A DNA stretch of 64,000 nt from JAJDXO01 sp965207535 (GCA_965207535.1 CBDBMR010000009.1:8927-72926), one strand, 5' to 3'. Shown: positions 17,460-26,542, numbered from the stretch's first letter. Notes: a model not told the origin generated them from the sequence alone. Made by a program: numbers and translations.

Positions 17460-18485
17460 ATGAATGTACAAACCCCGCCTGAAAAACTGACCGCCAAGGA
17501 CTATGCCTCCGACCAGGAGGTCCGCTGGTGCCCCGGTTGCGGCGATTACGCCATCGTCCGCGCCATGCAGAAGACCCTGGCCGATCTTCAATCGCCGCCG
17601 GAGAAGACCGTTTTCGTATCCGGTATCGGATGCGCCGCGCGCTTCCCCTACTACATGGCGACCTATGGTTTTCACACCATCCACGGACGCGCGGCCTCCC
17701 TCGCGACCGGGGTGAAACTCGCCAACCCGGACCTGGACGTATGGGTCATCTCCGGCGACGGCGATTCGCTCTCCATCGGCGGCAATCACCTGATGCATGT
17801 GCTGCGCCGCAACGTGAACCTGCAATACATCCTGTTCAACAACGAGATTTACGGGCTCACCAAAGGTCAGTACTCGCCGACCTCCCGGCTCGGCACGCGT
17901 TCGCCCTCGACCCCGCTGGGTTCGGTCGATGCGCCGGTCAACCCGGCCTCCTTCGCGCTCGGCTGCGGCGCGAAGTTCGTCGCCCGATCGATCGATTCCT
18001 CACAGAAGCACCTGCCCGAAATCTTCACCCGCGCCCACACCCACCAAGGCGCATCGTTCGTCGAGGTGTTCCAGAACTGCATCGTCTACAATGACGGGGT
18101 GTACTCTTCGTTCACCGAGAAAGGTGCCGCCGAAGACAACCAGTTGATCGTCGAGCACGGCAAGCCGCTGGTCTTCGGCAAGGAGCGCGACAAGGGCATC
18201 CGCCTCAAGCCCGGCGCCATGGAGTTGGAGGTGGTGACCGTCGGCAAAAACGGCGTCACCATCGGTGACGTTCTGGTTCACGACGAGACCAGCAAGCTGG
18301 TCGCGACCTTGCTCGTGGAGATGGAGCGTCCGGCATTCCCGGTCGCCATCGGCGTGCTCTACTGCAATCCCAGCGAGACCTACGACGGCGCGGTCCGCAA
18401 CCAGATCGAACAGGCCCAGTCAAAGGGCGGCAAGCCCGACCTAAACGCACTCATGCGCAGCGGCCCCACCTGGACCGTCGACTGA
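17460..18485 (+). CDS. korB: 2-oxoglutarate:ferredoxin oxidoreductase, beta subunit
   Basis: A 341-residue protein that starts two bases after the korA stop. VRWCPGCGDYAIV and GIGCAARFPYY carry cluster-ligand cysteines. The thiamine diphosphate binding motif is GDGDSLSIGGNH with the later NNEIYGLTKGQ. The subunit holds ThDP and the [4Fe-4S] cluster and completes the complex with KorA. No dedicated ferredoxin gene is adjacent. Confidence 0.9.
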   Translation: MNVQTPPEKLTAKDYASDQEVRWCPGCGDYAIVRAMQKTLADLQSPPEKTVFVSGIGCAARFPYYMATYGFHTIHGRAASLATGVKLANPDLDVWVISGDGDSLSIGGNHLMHVLRRNVNLQYILFNNEIYGLTKGQYSPTSRLGTRSPSTPLGSVDAPVNPASFALGCGAKFVARSIDSSQKHLPEIFTRAHTHQGASFVEVFQNCIVYNDGVYSSFTEKGAAEDNQLIVEHGKPLVFGKERDKGIRLKPGAMELEVVTVGKNGVTIGDVLVHDETSKLVATLLVEMERPAFPVAIGVLYCNPSETYDGAVRNQIEQAQSKGGKPDLNALMRSGPTWTVD

Positions 18486-18487
18486 CC

Positions 18488-18919
18488 CTACTTGCCGCCC
18501 GGTTGCCAGCCTGCCGGGGCCAGTTCGAAACCATCGAATTCGAAGGCCGGTGCGACGATGCAGCCCGCCAACGTCCATTGGCCGAGGCTTTCGGCCGACT
18601 GCCAGGCATCGGCCGGAACCACGAGTTGCGGCGCCTGGCCGGCCGCGAGATCGGTTCCCAGGATGTGACCGGCCACGGCGGCACCGTCGTGGGAGATGGA
18701 AAGCCGCAGCGGCGCCCCATCGTAAAAATGCCAGATTTCCGTCGCATCGACCCGATGCCAGGCGGAAGTCTCACCGGCGCGCAACAGATAGTAGATCGAA
18801 GTGACCGCGCCACGGCCGCCCTCCGCCGGGGCATGGCGGTAGATTTCCTTGTAGCAGCCGCCCTCGGGATGAGGTTCCAGGCCGAGAGCGGCAATGACGG
18901 TATCGGCATCAGCGGTCAT
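18488..18919 (-). CDS. Cupin superfamily protein, DUF985
   Basis: A 143-residue protein starting MTADADTVIAALGL. The frame stays open far upstream, but this ATG gives the family start and length. HPEGGCYKEIYRH, SAWHRVDATEIWHFYDG and the closing APAFEFDGFELA are typical of the DUF985 single-domain cupins. The biochemical role is unsettled, and sugar or small-ligand binding has been proposed. It is convergent with korB, with a 2-bp gap. Confidence 0.88.
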   Translation of the reverse strand: MTADADTVIAALGLEPHPEGGCYKEIYRHAPAEGGRGAVTSIYYLLRAGETSAWHRVDATEIWHFYDGAPLRLSISHDGAAVAGHILGTDLAAGQAPQLVVPADAWQSAESLGQWTLAGCIVAPAFEFDGFELAPAGWQPGGK

Positions 18920-19000
18920 GGATAAGCCATAGCGCGGCGCGGGCCGGCGTGCAATCGGCCGCGGTACCTGTTGCGCCATCGGTTGTGATATGCTCGGCCC

Positions 19001-19714
19001 ATGTGGCTCGATGTCATTGATCTTAGGGACTTTTATGCCTCCCCGCTGGGACGGGTCGCGCGGCGCATGATCCGCGAACAGATACGCAATAGCTGGCCGG
19101 ACGTCACCGGTCAGACTGTCGTCGGGGTCGGGTTCGCAACCCCTTATCTCGGTCAGTACCGGCAGGAGGCGCGCCGGGTGATCGCCGCCATGCCGGCGCC
19201 GCAAGGCGTCATCCACTGGCCGATCGAGGGACCGGGCGAAACCATGCTTTGCGAGGAGGCCGAACTGCCGTTGCCCGATCTGTCGGTTGACCGGCTGATC
19301 ATGGTTCACGCGATCGAGTGCGCCGAACAGGTACGGCCGCTGATGCGCGAGGTTTGGCGGGTGCTCGCCGGCAATGGGCGGCTGTTGGTTATCGCGCCCA
19401 ACCGGCGTGGAATTTGGGCGCGCCTCGACAGAACCCCGTTCGGCTTCGGGAGTCCGTACACCAATTCCCAGCTCTCCGGGCTGCTCCGGGACACCATGTT
19501 CGCACCGGTCTCCCGGGCCGGCGCGCTTTACGTGCCGCCCGCCCGCTCGCGGATGATCCAATCATCGGCGCGCGCCTGGGAGAATGTCGGGATCAGGTGG
19601 TTCAAGGGTTTCGGCGGCGTGGTCATGGTCGAGGCCACCAAACAGATCTACGCCGCAACCCCCGCGGGCGCGGTTGCCCGGCGGCGCGCCTACGCCACCG
19701 CGGCCAACCCGTAG
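19001..19714 (+). CDS. Class I SAM-dependent methyltransferase-like protein
   Basis: A 237-residue protein. VVGVGFATPYLG takes the place of the usual GxGxG loop, and the conserved block LSVDRLIMVHAIECAEQ with EVWRVLAGNGRLLVIAPN matches the Methyltransf_11 fold after motif I. This small alphaproteobacterial family is usually found near glyoxalase II or cupin genes, as here. The glycine-rich loop is relaxed, so activity and substrate are uncertain. Confidence 0.8.
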   Translation: MWLDVIDLRDFYASPLGRVARRMIREQIRNSWPDVTGQTVVGVGFATPYLGQYRQEARRVIAAMPAPQGVIHWPIEGPGETMLCEEAELPLPDLSVDRLIMVHAIECAEQVRPLMREVWRVLAGNGRLLVIAPNRRGIWARLDRTPFGFGSPYTNSQLSGLLRDTMFAPVSRAGALYVPPARSRMIQSSARAWENVGIRWFKGFGGVVMVEATKQIYAATPAGAVARRRAYATAANP

Positions 19715-19733
19715 CCCTGGTGAGAAATCCGGA

Positions 19734-20390
19734 TCAGGACCGGTGGAGCAGAAAGACCGCCTGTTCGCCCATTAGATTGGCGAAAAACATGCCGGAACCG
19801 ATCCCGCGGGCGCGGCCGGTGCTGTCCAGCGAGATGCTCCGCTCGATGGTGATATTCATTTCGTCGCACAGCAGGACGAAATCCTTGATGGTGCAGAAGT
19901 GGATATTGGGCGTGTCGTACCATTGGTCGGGAAGCGACTCGTTCACCGGCATCCGTCCTTGTAGGGCGAGGCCCACCCGGCACCTCCAGTGGGCGAAATT
20001 GGGAAAAGAGACGATCGCCCGCTTGCCGATCCTAAGCATGTTTTCAATCACCTGTTTCGGCGCCATGGTCGCCTGCAGGGTCTGGCTCAACAGCACGTAG
20101 TCGAAGGCGGCCGTCGGATAATCGTCGAGATCCGTATCCGCGTCGCCCTGTATGACGGGAAGGCCGGCCGATACGCAGGCATTCACCCCCGACGTCGACA
20201 GCTCGATCCCGCGGCCGTCCACCTGTTTGAAGTGGACCAGGTAGTCCAGCAGTTCGCCGTCGCCGCAGCCGACGTCGAGCACCCTGGATCCGGGCTCCAC
20301 CATATCGGCGATAAGCTGTAGATCGACGCGGATGGCGTCCCGGCGGGCTTCGGACTCCTTGCGTGCCATATTCATCGCCGCGGCCTCCAC
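19734..20390 (-). CDS. metW: Methionine biosynthesis protein MetW
   Basis: A 218-residue SAM-dependent methyltransferase fold protein (VLDVGCGDGELLDYL, LSQTLQATMAPKQVIENML). It begins with a GTG directly after the metX stop; ATG codons at 20375 and 20369 are alternative starts. MetW works with MetX in the alphaproteobacterial and pseudomonad acetyl-homoserine route, and in known cases stimulates MetX. It is convergent with the methyltransferase at 19001. Confidence 0.92.
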   Translation of the reverse strand: MEAAAMNMARKESEARRDAIRVDLQLIADMVEPGSRVLDVGCGDGELLDYLVHFKQVDGRGIELSTSGVNACVSAGLPVIQGDADTDLDDYPTAAFDYVLLSQTLQATMAPKQVIENMLRIGKRAIVSFPNFAHWRCRVGLALQGRMPVNESLPDQWYDTPNIHFCTIKDFVLLCDEMNITIERSISLDSTGRARGIGSGMFFANLMGEQAVFLLHRS

Positions 20391-21563
20391 CTAATCCAGG
20401 AGGCCCCGTTGTTCGTCGGCGCCATCGAGGAATCCGCGGAGCACCCGCCAAAATTCCGGCTCGTCGAGGAGGAATGAATCGTGCCCGTTAACGGTCTCGA
20501 TCTCGGCGAAACTGACACTCGCGGCGGCCGCATTCAGCGCCTTGACGATGTGGCGGCTCTCGGCGGTGGGATACAGCCAGTCGGTGGTGAACGAAATCAC
20601 GCAGAACCGGGCATTGGTCTCCTGGAACGCCCGGGCCAGAACCCCGTCGTAGCGCTCGGCCAGGTCGAAGTAATCCATCGCCCGGGTGATGTAGAGGTAC
20701 GAGTTGGCATCGAAGCGGTCGACGAACGTGCTGCCCTGATGGCGCAAATAGCTCTCCACCTGAAAATCGGCGTCGAAACCGTAGGCCACGGAATCCCGAT
20801 CCTGGAGCTTGCGGCCGAACTTCGAATGCAGGGATGCTTCCGACATATAGGTGACGTGCGCGACCATACGCGCGATCGCAAGCCCCCGTTGCGGGACCAC
20901 ACCCTGGCGATAATAGTCCCCCGAGCGCCAGTCGGGATCGGCGGTGATCGCCTGGCGGCCGGTTTCGTTAAACGCGATGTTCTGCGCCGAATGCAGCGCC
21001 GAGCAGGCGATGGGGACGGCCGAAAATACCCGGTCCGGGTAGAGCGCCGCCCACTCCAGCACCTGCATGCCCCCCATGGAACCGCCGATGACGCAGAACA
21101 GGTCCTGAATTTCCAGCGCATCCAACAGCATGGCCTGCGCGCGAACCATGTCGGCGATCGTGATCACCGGGAACGAGAGGCCCCAAGGCTCGCCCGTCTC
21201 GGGATTGGTCTCCTTGGGTCCGGCGGTGCCCATGCAGCCGCCGAGAATATTGGAGCAGATGACGAAATATTTGCCGGTATCGAGGATCTTGCCGGGGCCC
21301 ACGACCACTTCCCACCAGCCCGGCCGGCCGGTCATCGGATGGTCACCGGCAACATACTGATCGCCGCTCAACGCGTGACAAACAAGAATGGCGTTCGACT
21401 TGGCCTCGTTGAGCGTCCCGTAGGTCTCGAAGGCCATCGGGAAATCCCTGAGTTCCACCCCGCAATCCAGGCGCAGAGGTTCATCCACGCCCAATCGAAT
21501 GGTGCGATGGGAAATCTCGGGTGCCTCGAACCCTGCCGCAGAATGTTCGTCCGGCGCAGTCAT
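20391..21563 (-). CDS. metX: Homoserine O-acetyltransferase
   Basis: A 390-residue alpha/beta hydrolase fold enzyme. The nucleophile elbow is GGSMGGMQVLEWA and the catalytic histidine is in NGHDSFLLD near the C-terminus. GGCMGTAGPKETNPETG is characteristic. It acetylates homoserine for methionine synthesis, although some members use succinyl-CoA. It is the first gene of metXW, transcribed from the promoter at 21660-21688. Confidence 0.95.
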   Translation of the reverse strand: MTAPDEHSAAGFEAPEISHRTIRLGVDEPLRLDCGVELRDFPMAFETYGTLNEAKSNAILVCHALSGDQYVAGDHPMTGRPGWWEVVVGPGKILDTGKYFVICSNILGGCMGTAGPKETNPETGEPWGLSFPVITIADMVRAQAMLLDALEIQDLFCVIGGSMGGMQVLEWAALYPDRVFSAVPIACSALHSAQNIAFNETGRQAITADPDWRSGDYYRQGVVPQRGLAIARMVAHVTYMSEASLHSKFGRKLQDRDSVAYGFDADFQVESYLRHQGSTFVDRFDANSYLYITRAMDYFDLAERYDGVLARAFQETNARFCVISFTTDWLYPTAESRHIVKALNAAAASVSFAEIETVNGHDSFLLDEPEFWRVLRGFLDGADEQRGLLD

Positions 21564-21659
21564 TGCCTCGTCAGCCCAAATCCGGAATTCGCTTCCACCG
21601 TCCCGGCCGGCCGCCGAGGCCGCGCAAAATCGGCCCGACCCGGCGGCGGAGGGGCCCCA

Positions 21660-21688
21660 TAGCTATGAATCATCCCGGCAAGTGTCAA
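21660..21688 (-). promoter_or_regulatory. Sigma70-type promoter for metXW
   Basis: On the minus strand TTGACA (plus coordinates 21683-21688) and TAGCTA (21660-21665) are separated by exactly 17 bp. The leader to the metX start at 21563 is about 90 nt and GC-rich. I see no recognisable SAM riboswitch in it. Confidence 0.65.
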
Positions 21689-21696
21689 TGTTTTCT

Positions 21697-21725
21697 TTGA
21701 TTTTACAGATGCCTAGGACTATCAC
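21697..21725 (+). promoter_or_regulatory. Promoter for the hisC-tyrC operon
   Basis: TTGATT (21697-21702) and TATCAC (21720-21725) are separated by 17 bp. The -35 element lies back to back with the metX -35, with only 8 bp between them, so the polymerases would compete for the site. Motif-based inference. Confidence 0.5.
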
Positions 21726-21781
21726 TGTCGCCTTTCCCGGGCCCAGGAGGTGGGGTCCGGCCCACAGTTTGGAGCAGACAA

Positions 21782-22885
21782 ATGACCGGCGGTGCGACCG
21801 GCCCCAGACCTCTTCCCGGCCTCCTGGATATCGCCCCCTATGTGGGCGGGGAATCCGAAATCGAGGGTGTGGACCGGGTCATCAAACTGGCTTCCAACGA
21901 GGGTGCCTTCGGCCCCTCGCCGAAGGCCATGCAGGCCCTCAAGGATAGCGCGGGCGAGACCTATCGCTACCCGGACGGCGATTCACGGAAATTGCGTGCA
22001 GCGCTCGCCGCCAAGCATGGCATCGACATGGAGCGGATCGTCGTCGGCGCCGGATCGGACGATCTGATCACCCTCCTCTGCCGGTCCTACGCCGGGGTCG
22101 ACGACGAGGTGTTGTTTACCGCTCACGCGTTTGCCATGTACCCCATCTATGCCCGGGGCGTGCGGGCGACGCTGGTCGCGGCGCCGGAAGACGGCATTAC
22201 GGCCGACGTGGACAATTTGCTGGAACGGGCGGGCGAGAACACCAAATTGCTGTTCCTCGCCAACCCCAACAATCCCACCGGCACCTACCTCCCGGCCGGC
22301 GAACTCAAGCGGCTGCGCGCCGGCCTGCCGGACCATGTGCTTCTCGTCCTGGATGCCGCGTATAGCGAGTACGTGAGCCGGAACGATTACGAGCCGGGGA
22401 TCAATCTGGTCGACGGATCGGACAATATCCTGATGCTCAGGACGTTCTCGAAAATCTATGGTCTCGGCGGTCTGAGAATCGGCTGGTGCTACGGGCCCGA
22501 AATGGTCGTCGACGTCTTGAACCGGCTGCGAAGCCCGTTCAACGTCTCCAACTCGGGCCAGGCGGCGGCGCTCGCCGCCCTCGGCGATGACGAGTTCGTC
22601 GAGATGTCCCGCGCGCACAACGACGCGTGCCGCGAATGGACCACCAACGCGCTGCGCCAAATCGGGATCACGGTCCCGGACAGCGTTTGCAACTTCGTCC
22701 TTGCCCGATTTGCCGAAGAACCGGGAAGGAACGCCGAGGCCGCGGACGCCTTTCTTCGCGCCAAGGGCGTCATCGTCCGGCGGATGGGCGGCTATGGCCT
22801 GCCGGACTCCCTTCGCATCTCCATCGGCACGGACGAAGAGATGAAGATGGTGGTCGGCATCCTCACGGAATTCATGGGGGCGTGA
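21782..22885 (+). CDS. hisC: Histidinol-phosphate / aromatic aminotransferase (class I/II PLP enzyme)
   Basis: A 367-residue PLP enzyme. FLANPNNPTGTYLP, DAAYSEYV and the lysine in LRTFSKIYGLGGLRIGW define the active site. The stop overlaps the start of the prephenate dehydrogenase gene. In many alphaproteobacteria this hisC2-type gene next to tyrC transaminates phenylpyruvate, hydroxyphenylpyruvate or imidazole acetol phosphate. The location therefore suggests an aromatic amino acid role, possibly dual with histidine. Confidence 0.9.
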   Translation: MTGGATGPRPLPGLLDIAPYVGGESEIEGVDRVIKLASNEGAFGPSPKAMQALKDSAGETYRYPDGDSRKLRAALAAKHGIDMERIVVGAGSDDLITLLCRSYAGVDDEVLFTAHAFAMYPIYARGVRATLVAAPEDGITADVDNLLERAGENTKLLFLANPNNPTGTYLPAGELKRLRAGLPDHVLLVLDAAYSEYVSRNDYEPGINLVDGSDNILMLRTFSKIYGLGGLRIGWCYGPEMVVDVLNRLRSPFNVSNSGQAAALAALGDDEFVEMSRAHNDACREWTTNALRQIGITVPDSVCNFVLARFAEEPGRNAEAADAFLRAKGVIVRRMGGYGLPDSLRISIGTDEEMKMVVGILTEFMGA

Positions 22886-23775
22886 TGTCCGGCGGCCAGG
22901 TCCATTTCCAGCGGATTGCGCTGATCGGTATCGGGCTGATCGGCTCGTCGCTGGCGCACGTCATCCGGCGGGACAACCTCGCCGGCCACATCGCGGTGGG
23001 CGACATCGATTCTGGGCATTGCGCCAAGGCTCTCGAACTCGGGATTGCCGATAGCGCCGGCGACGACGTGGCCGAGGCGGCCAGGGATGCGGACCTCGTG
23101 ATCATATGCTCTCCCATCGGCACCTACGCCTCCATCGCCGAGACCATCGCGCCCGTGCTGAAGCCGGGGGCCATCCTCAGCGACGTGGGGTCGGTCAAAC
23201 AGGCGGTGCTGCGCGATCTATCCCCGCACGTTCCGGAAGGCGTGCATCTGATCCCCGCCCATCCCGTCGCGGGCACCGAGCATTCGGGCCCCGAATCCGG
23301 CTTTCCGGAGCTGTTCGACGGCCGGTGGTGCGTGCTGACGCCGCCGGACGGCGCCGACGAGGCGGCGGTCGAAAAGGTCGCGGCCCTCTGGCGGAGCGCC
23401 GGCTCGATGATCGAGATGATGGACCCGGAGCACCATGATCAGGTGATGGCCGTCACGTCGCACCTGCCCCATCTGATCGCCTACACCATCGTCGGCACCG
23501 CAACGGACCTGGAAAAAAGCCTGCGCAACGAGGTGGTCAAGTTCTCGGCCAGCGGCTTCCGCGATTTCACCCGGATCGCCGCCTCTGACCCGATCATGTG
23601 GCGGGATGTATTCCTCAACAACCGGGATGCGGTGTTGGAGATTCTACAGCGGTTCGACGAGGATCTGACGGCCATGCAGCGGGCCATCCGCTGGGGCGAG
23701 GCCGACACGCTGCACGAGCTCTTCTCGCGGACCCGCGAAATCCGCCGCGGGGTCATCGACGCCAAACAGGCGTAA
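22885..23775 (+). CDS. tyrC: Prephenate/arogenate dehydrogenase
   Basis: A 296-residue protein starting at ATG 22885, which overlaps the hisC stop. The NAD(P) motif is IALIGIGLIGSSLA at residues 10-23, and the substrate site region includes HPVAGTEHSGPESGFPELF and VTSHLPHLIAY. It catalyses oxidative decarboxylation toward tyrosine. Coupling with the adjacent aminotransferase supports a tyrosine branch operon. Whether it prefers prephenate or arogenate cannot be read from the sequence. Confidence 0.92.
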   Translation: MSGGQVHFQRIALIGIGLIGSSLAHVIRRDNLAGHIAVGDIDSGHCAKALELGIADSAGDDVAEAARDADLVIICSPIGTYASIAETIAPVLKPGAILSDVGSVKQAVLRDLSPHVPEGVHLIPAHPVAGTEHSGPESGFPELFDGRWCVLTPPDGADEAAVEKVAALWRSAGSMIEMMDPEHHDQVMAVTSHLPHLIAYTIVGTATDLEKSLRNEVVKFSASGFRDFTRIAASDPIMWRDVFLNNRDAVLEILQRFDEDLTAMQRAIRWGEADTLHELFSRTREIRRGVIDAKQA

Positions 23776-23781
23776 TCCGCC

Positions 23782-24945
23782 TCAGCGAAGAAAGCGCAGC
23801 TGATTTGTTATGCCTGCCCCCTCCGGCCATCGGATTTCGGGGATGTCCATCAGCGGCACCGGTCCGGCGGATAATTTCCGGTCCTGGACCGACAGGGGCA
23901 GGCTGAGCGTCCGGGGTCCGCCGCCGGCCGGCCGCCTGGCCAAAGCCCCCAGCACCAGCTTCGCCATCGCCGCGTCACGCGGACGGATGATGCCGGCCTC
24001 GCGCAGCGCATCGATGGTTCCAAGGAACCCTTCGAGCCGCGCCGTCAATGCGCCGATGGGCTGCAGGTTCCGGTCCACCGCCAGGGTGCCGCTGGCCTGA
24101 ACGCCGAGCCGTCCATAACGTATATCCAATTTATCGAGTTCCAGCGTACCGCCCCGGTCCCGCCACGCGCCGAGGCTCTCGAGGACATTTTCCAGCGGAA
24201 AGTCGCCCACCAGCCGCGCCTCGAGCAAAACACGCTGAAGCGCGTTGCCGAGGGGCAGGCGCTCGAGCGCGGGCGCGTTCACCCCGTCGGCGGCAATCGT
24301 AAACCGGAGATCGGGGGTGAACCCCTCGCCATCGCCGTCCGGCCGCCGCCGGGCGCTCAGCCGGGCGCTCGCGATGGCATAGGCGGGCCGCCCCCGGCCG
24401 TTCTCAAGGTCTATCTCCTGCAAATCCAGGGACAGAAACTCAGGGAACCCTTCCGAATCGAATGCTGCGGCGGCCCGTACCCGGCCGGTCTCTCCTCTCA
24501 ACGCCAGCCGGCCGGGGCCGGAACCGAACTCGAAACCGTGTTCCCCGGTGAGTTCGATCCGAAATTCCCGCGGGCGCCACGGCGCCGTTTCCGCAACCGC
24601 GCGCGCAAACCCGGCGGACCATGCGGCTTGGCCGGAACCGGGCGGCGGCAAAAAAACGAGTTTGGGATCCCGGGCGATCAACTTGAAGGCCAGGGGATAA
24701 CCGCCGATTTCAAGCCTGCCGACCGTCGCCGACAATCCGGTCGCGGGCCGTTGAGCGATCCATTCCTCGACGCCGGACTTCAACTGCGAGGCGCCGGCGA
24801 ACCAGAGGACGGTATAGACCAGCGCGGCAACCGAGATGGCAGCCCCTCCGATCAAGCCGTAGCGGACAAGCTTCGGACCGCGCGGGGGCCCGTAAGGCGC
24901 CGCCCCGGGAGGAGCGGGCCGCCCTCGGCCAGGGGGTCTATCCAT
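23782..24945 (-). CDS. DUF2125 domain-containing membrane-anchored protein
   Basis: A 387-residue protein. A short basic, proline-rich cytoplasmic segment precedes one transmembrane helix (LIGGAAISVAALVYTVLWFAG, about residues 31-50). The large remaining part starts GVEEWIAQRPATG and carries the RLEIGGYPLAFKL motif that marks DUF2125. The family is widespread in alphaproteobacteria and has no established function. It should face the periplasm, and its beta-rich composition suggests an envelope role. It is convergent with tyrC. Confidence 0.85.
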   Translation of the reverse strand: MDRPPGRGRPAPPGAAPYGPPRGPKLVRYGLIGGAAISVAALVYTVLWFAGASQLKSGVEEWIAQRPATGLSATVGRLEIGGYPLAFKLIARDPKLVFLPPPGSGQAAWSAGFARAVAETAPWRPREFRIELTGEHGFEFGSGPGRLALRGETGRVRAAAAFDSEGFPEFLSLDLQEIDLENGRGRPAYAIASARLSARRRPDGDGEGFTPDLRFTIAADGVNAPALERLPLGNALQRVLLEARLVGDFPLENVLESLGAWRDRGGTLELDKLDIRYGRLGVQASGTLAVDRNLQPIGALTARLEGFLGTIDALREAGIIRPRDAAMAKLVLGALARRPAGGGPRTLSLPLSVQDRKLSAGPVPLMDIPEIRWPEGAGITNQLRFLR

Positions 24946-24971
24946 GACGCGAAATCGCCGGACAAGTCATG

Positions 24972-24985
24972 GCCTATATATAGGC
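24972..24985. repeat. 14-bp perfect palindrome between divergent genes
   Basis: GCCTATATATAGGC is perfectly self-complementary. It lies 27 bp upstream of the DUF2125 start and 80 bp upstream of the transporter start, and may contain the DUF2125 -10 element. It could be an operator. Confidence 0.4.
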
Positions 24986-25064
24986 GGGCCGGACAAAGGT
25001 ATCGAGATCGTTTGCGGTGGTGTAAACAGACGGTGACCCCCCACCTCTGCCGGACGCCAGCCGC

Positions 25065-25973
25065 GTGACCGCACCTCCCAGCCCGCCGGATGCACCCGGC
25101 TCCCTGCAATCCGCCTGGATCTCCGCCATGCCGGCGGTGTTCGTCTTTCTGTGGAGCACGGGTTTCGTCGGCGCCAAGTTCGGGCTGCCGTTTGCCGAGC
25201 CATTCTCGTTTCTCGCCGTCAGGATGGCGATCGTCGCCGTCCTTCTTATTCTGATCGCTCTTGCGTTCAAGGCGCCCTGGCCGAAGGATTTTCGGTCGGT
25301 GTTTCACGTCACCGTGGCGGGGTTGCTGGTGCAGGGCGCCTATCTCGGCGGTGTCTTTGCGGCCATCGACGCCGGGCTGTCGGCGGGATTGAGCGCCCTG
25401 ATCACCGGCCTGCAGCCCGCTCTGACCGCCTGCGTGGTGGGGCCGCTGTTGAAGGAACGGGTCACCCCCCGCCAGTGGCTGGGTGTGCTGCTGGGCTTCG
25501 TCGGCGTCGTCCTGGTGGTCGCCAACCGCATCGAGGTCGGCGCCGGCGCCTGGACCGGGATCGGCCTCGCGGCCATCGCGCTGCTCGGCATCACCGCCGG
25601 AACCCTGTACCAGAAGCGGTTCTGCGCCGACATGGATTTGCGGTCCGGTTCGGCGATCCAGTTCACTGTCACCTGCCTCGCCATGACCGGCCTCGCCTTC
25701 GCGCTGGAGAGCCGGAATATCCAGTGGACGGTCGAGTTCGTCTTCGCGGTTGCCTGGCTGGTGGTCGTCCTGTCACTGGGCGCCGTCACGCTGCTCTACA
25801 TCCTGATCAAGCGCGGGGCGGCGGCGAAGGTCGCGAGCCTCTTTTACCTCGTGCCGCCGGTGACCGCCTTGATGGCGTTCTTCCTGTTCGACGAACGGCT
25901 GGGCGTTCAGGAATTGATTGGAATGGGCGTTGTCGTGGTCGGGGTCGCCCTCATCACCCGCGAAAAGGCTTAA
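25065..25973 (+). CDS. DMT-superfamily (EamA) transporter
   Basis: A 302-residue integral membrane protein with a GTG start and about ten hydrophobic helices arranged as two EamA repeats (VFVFLWSTGFVGAKFGLPFAEP opens the first, FLFDERLGVQELIGMGVVVVGV closes the second). Family members export amino acids or metabolites. The substrate is unknown. Its 3' end overlaps the convergent MarR gene by 4 bp. Confidence 0.9.
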   Translation: MTAPPSPPDAPGSLQSAWISAMPAVFVFLWSTGFVGAKFGLPFAEPFSFLAVRMAIVAVLLILIALAFKAPWPKDFRSVFHVTVAGLLVQGAYLGGVFAAIDAGLSAGLSALITGLQPALTACVVGPLLKERVTPRQWLGVLLGFVGVVLVVANRIEVGAGAWTGIGLAAIALLGITAGTLYQKRFCADMDLRSGSAIQFTVTCLAMTGLAFALESRNIQWTVEFVFAVAWLVVVLSLGAVTLLYILIKRGAAAKVASLFYLVPPVTALMAFFLFDERLGVQELIGMGVVVVGVALITREKA

Positions 25974-26509
25974 ACGCCGTTCGCCAGTTTTTTCAACAGC
26001 CGGATGAGCTGCCGGCGCTCATCGTCGGTCAGACCGCCCCCGATCCGTGCCTCGTGATCCGCGACCATGGGCTTCAGCCGGGCCAGCATCTCCTGTCCCG
26101 TGTCCGTCAACACGAGGGCGTAGGACCGCCGGTCGACGGGTGATGCCCTGCGTTCGACGATGCCCCGGGATTCAAGCGTATCGATAACCGCAACCATGGT
26201 GGAGCGTTCGATCCCGACCGCCCGGGCGAGCGCCGATTGGGTCAGTCCGGGATTTGCACCGATCAGGGCGATGACGCCGAATTGGCCCGGCGTGATCTGC
26301 TCCCCGGCCATCTGGCCGGCAAAATCGTTGAAGACGGCGACCTGGGCGCGGCGCAGATGATAGCCGACCAGCGATACCAGGACATCGAAGTCCAGTTCGT
26401 CGTCATCGCCGGTCCGGCGCGCTATCAGCACGTTGTCATCCACGGCCGCGTACGACCGGTTCGGACTGGAAACGATGGGATAGGGGCGGGTGCAAAACGG
26501 CGGCACCAT
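25970..26509 (-). CDS. MarR family transcriptional regulator
   Basis: A 179-residue protein. The winged helix is visible as TPGQFGVIALIGANPGLTQSALARAVGIERS, followed by VIDTLESRGIVERRASPVDRRSYALVLTDTG, the MarR wing. The first 25 or so residues are not typical, and a GTG a few codons before NVLIARR is an alternative start. It is encoded just downstream of the benzoate-CoA-ligase-like gene on the same strand. MarR proteins often sense aromatic acids or their CoA esters, so local regulation of that gene is plausible. Confidence 0.9.
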   Translation of the reverse strand: MVPPFCTRPYPIVSSPNRSYAAVDDNVLIARRTGDDDELDFDVLVSLVGYHLRRAQVAVFNDFAGQMAGEQITPGQFGVIALIGANPGLTQSALARAVGIERSTMVAVIDTLESRGIVERRASPVDRRSYALVLTDTGQEMLARLKPMVADHEARIGGGLTDDERRQLIRLLKKLANGV

Positions 26510-26542
26510 AGGTCCGCCGCCCCGGTTTGTCCACGGACCTCC

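Noticed and set aside
21564..21653. Possible SAM riboswitch in the metX leader
   Set aside because: SAM-II and SAM/SAH type core sequences were looked for and not found; the leader is only generally GC-rich.
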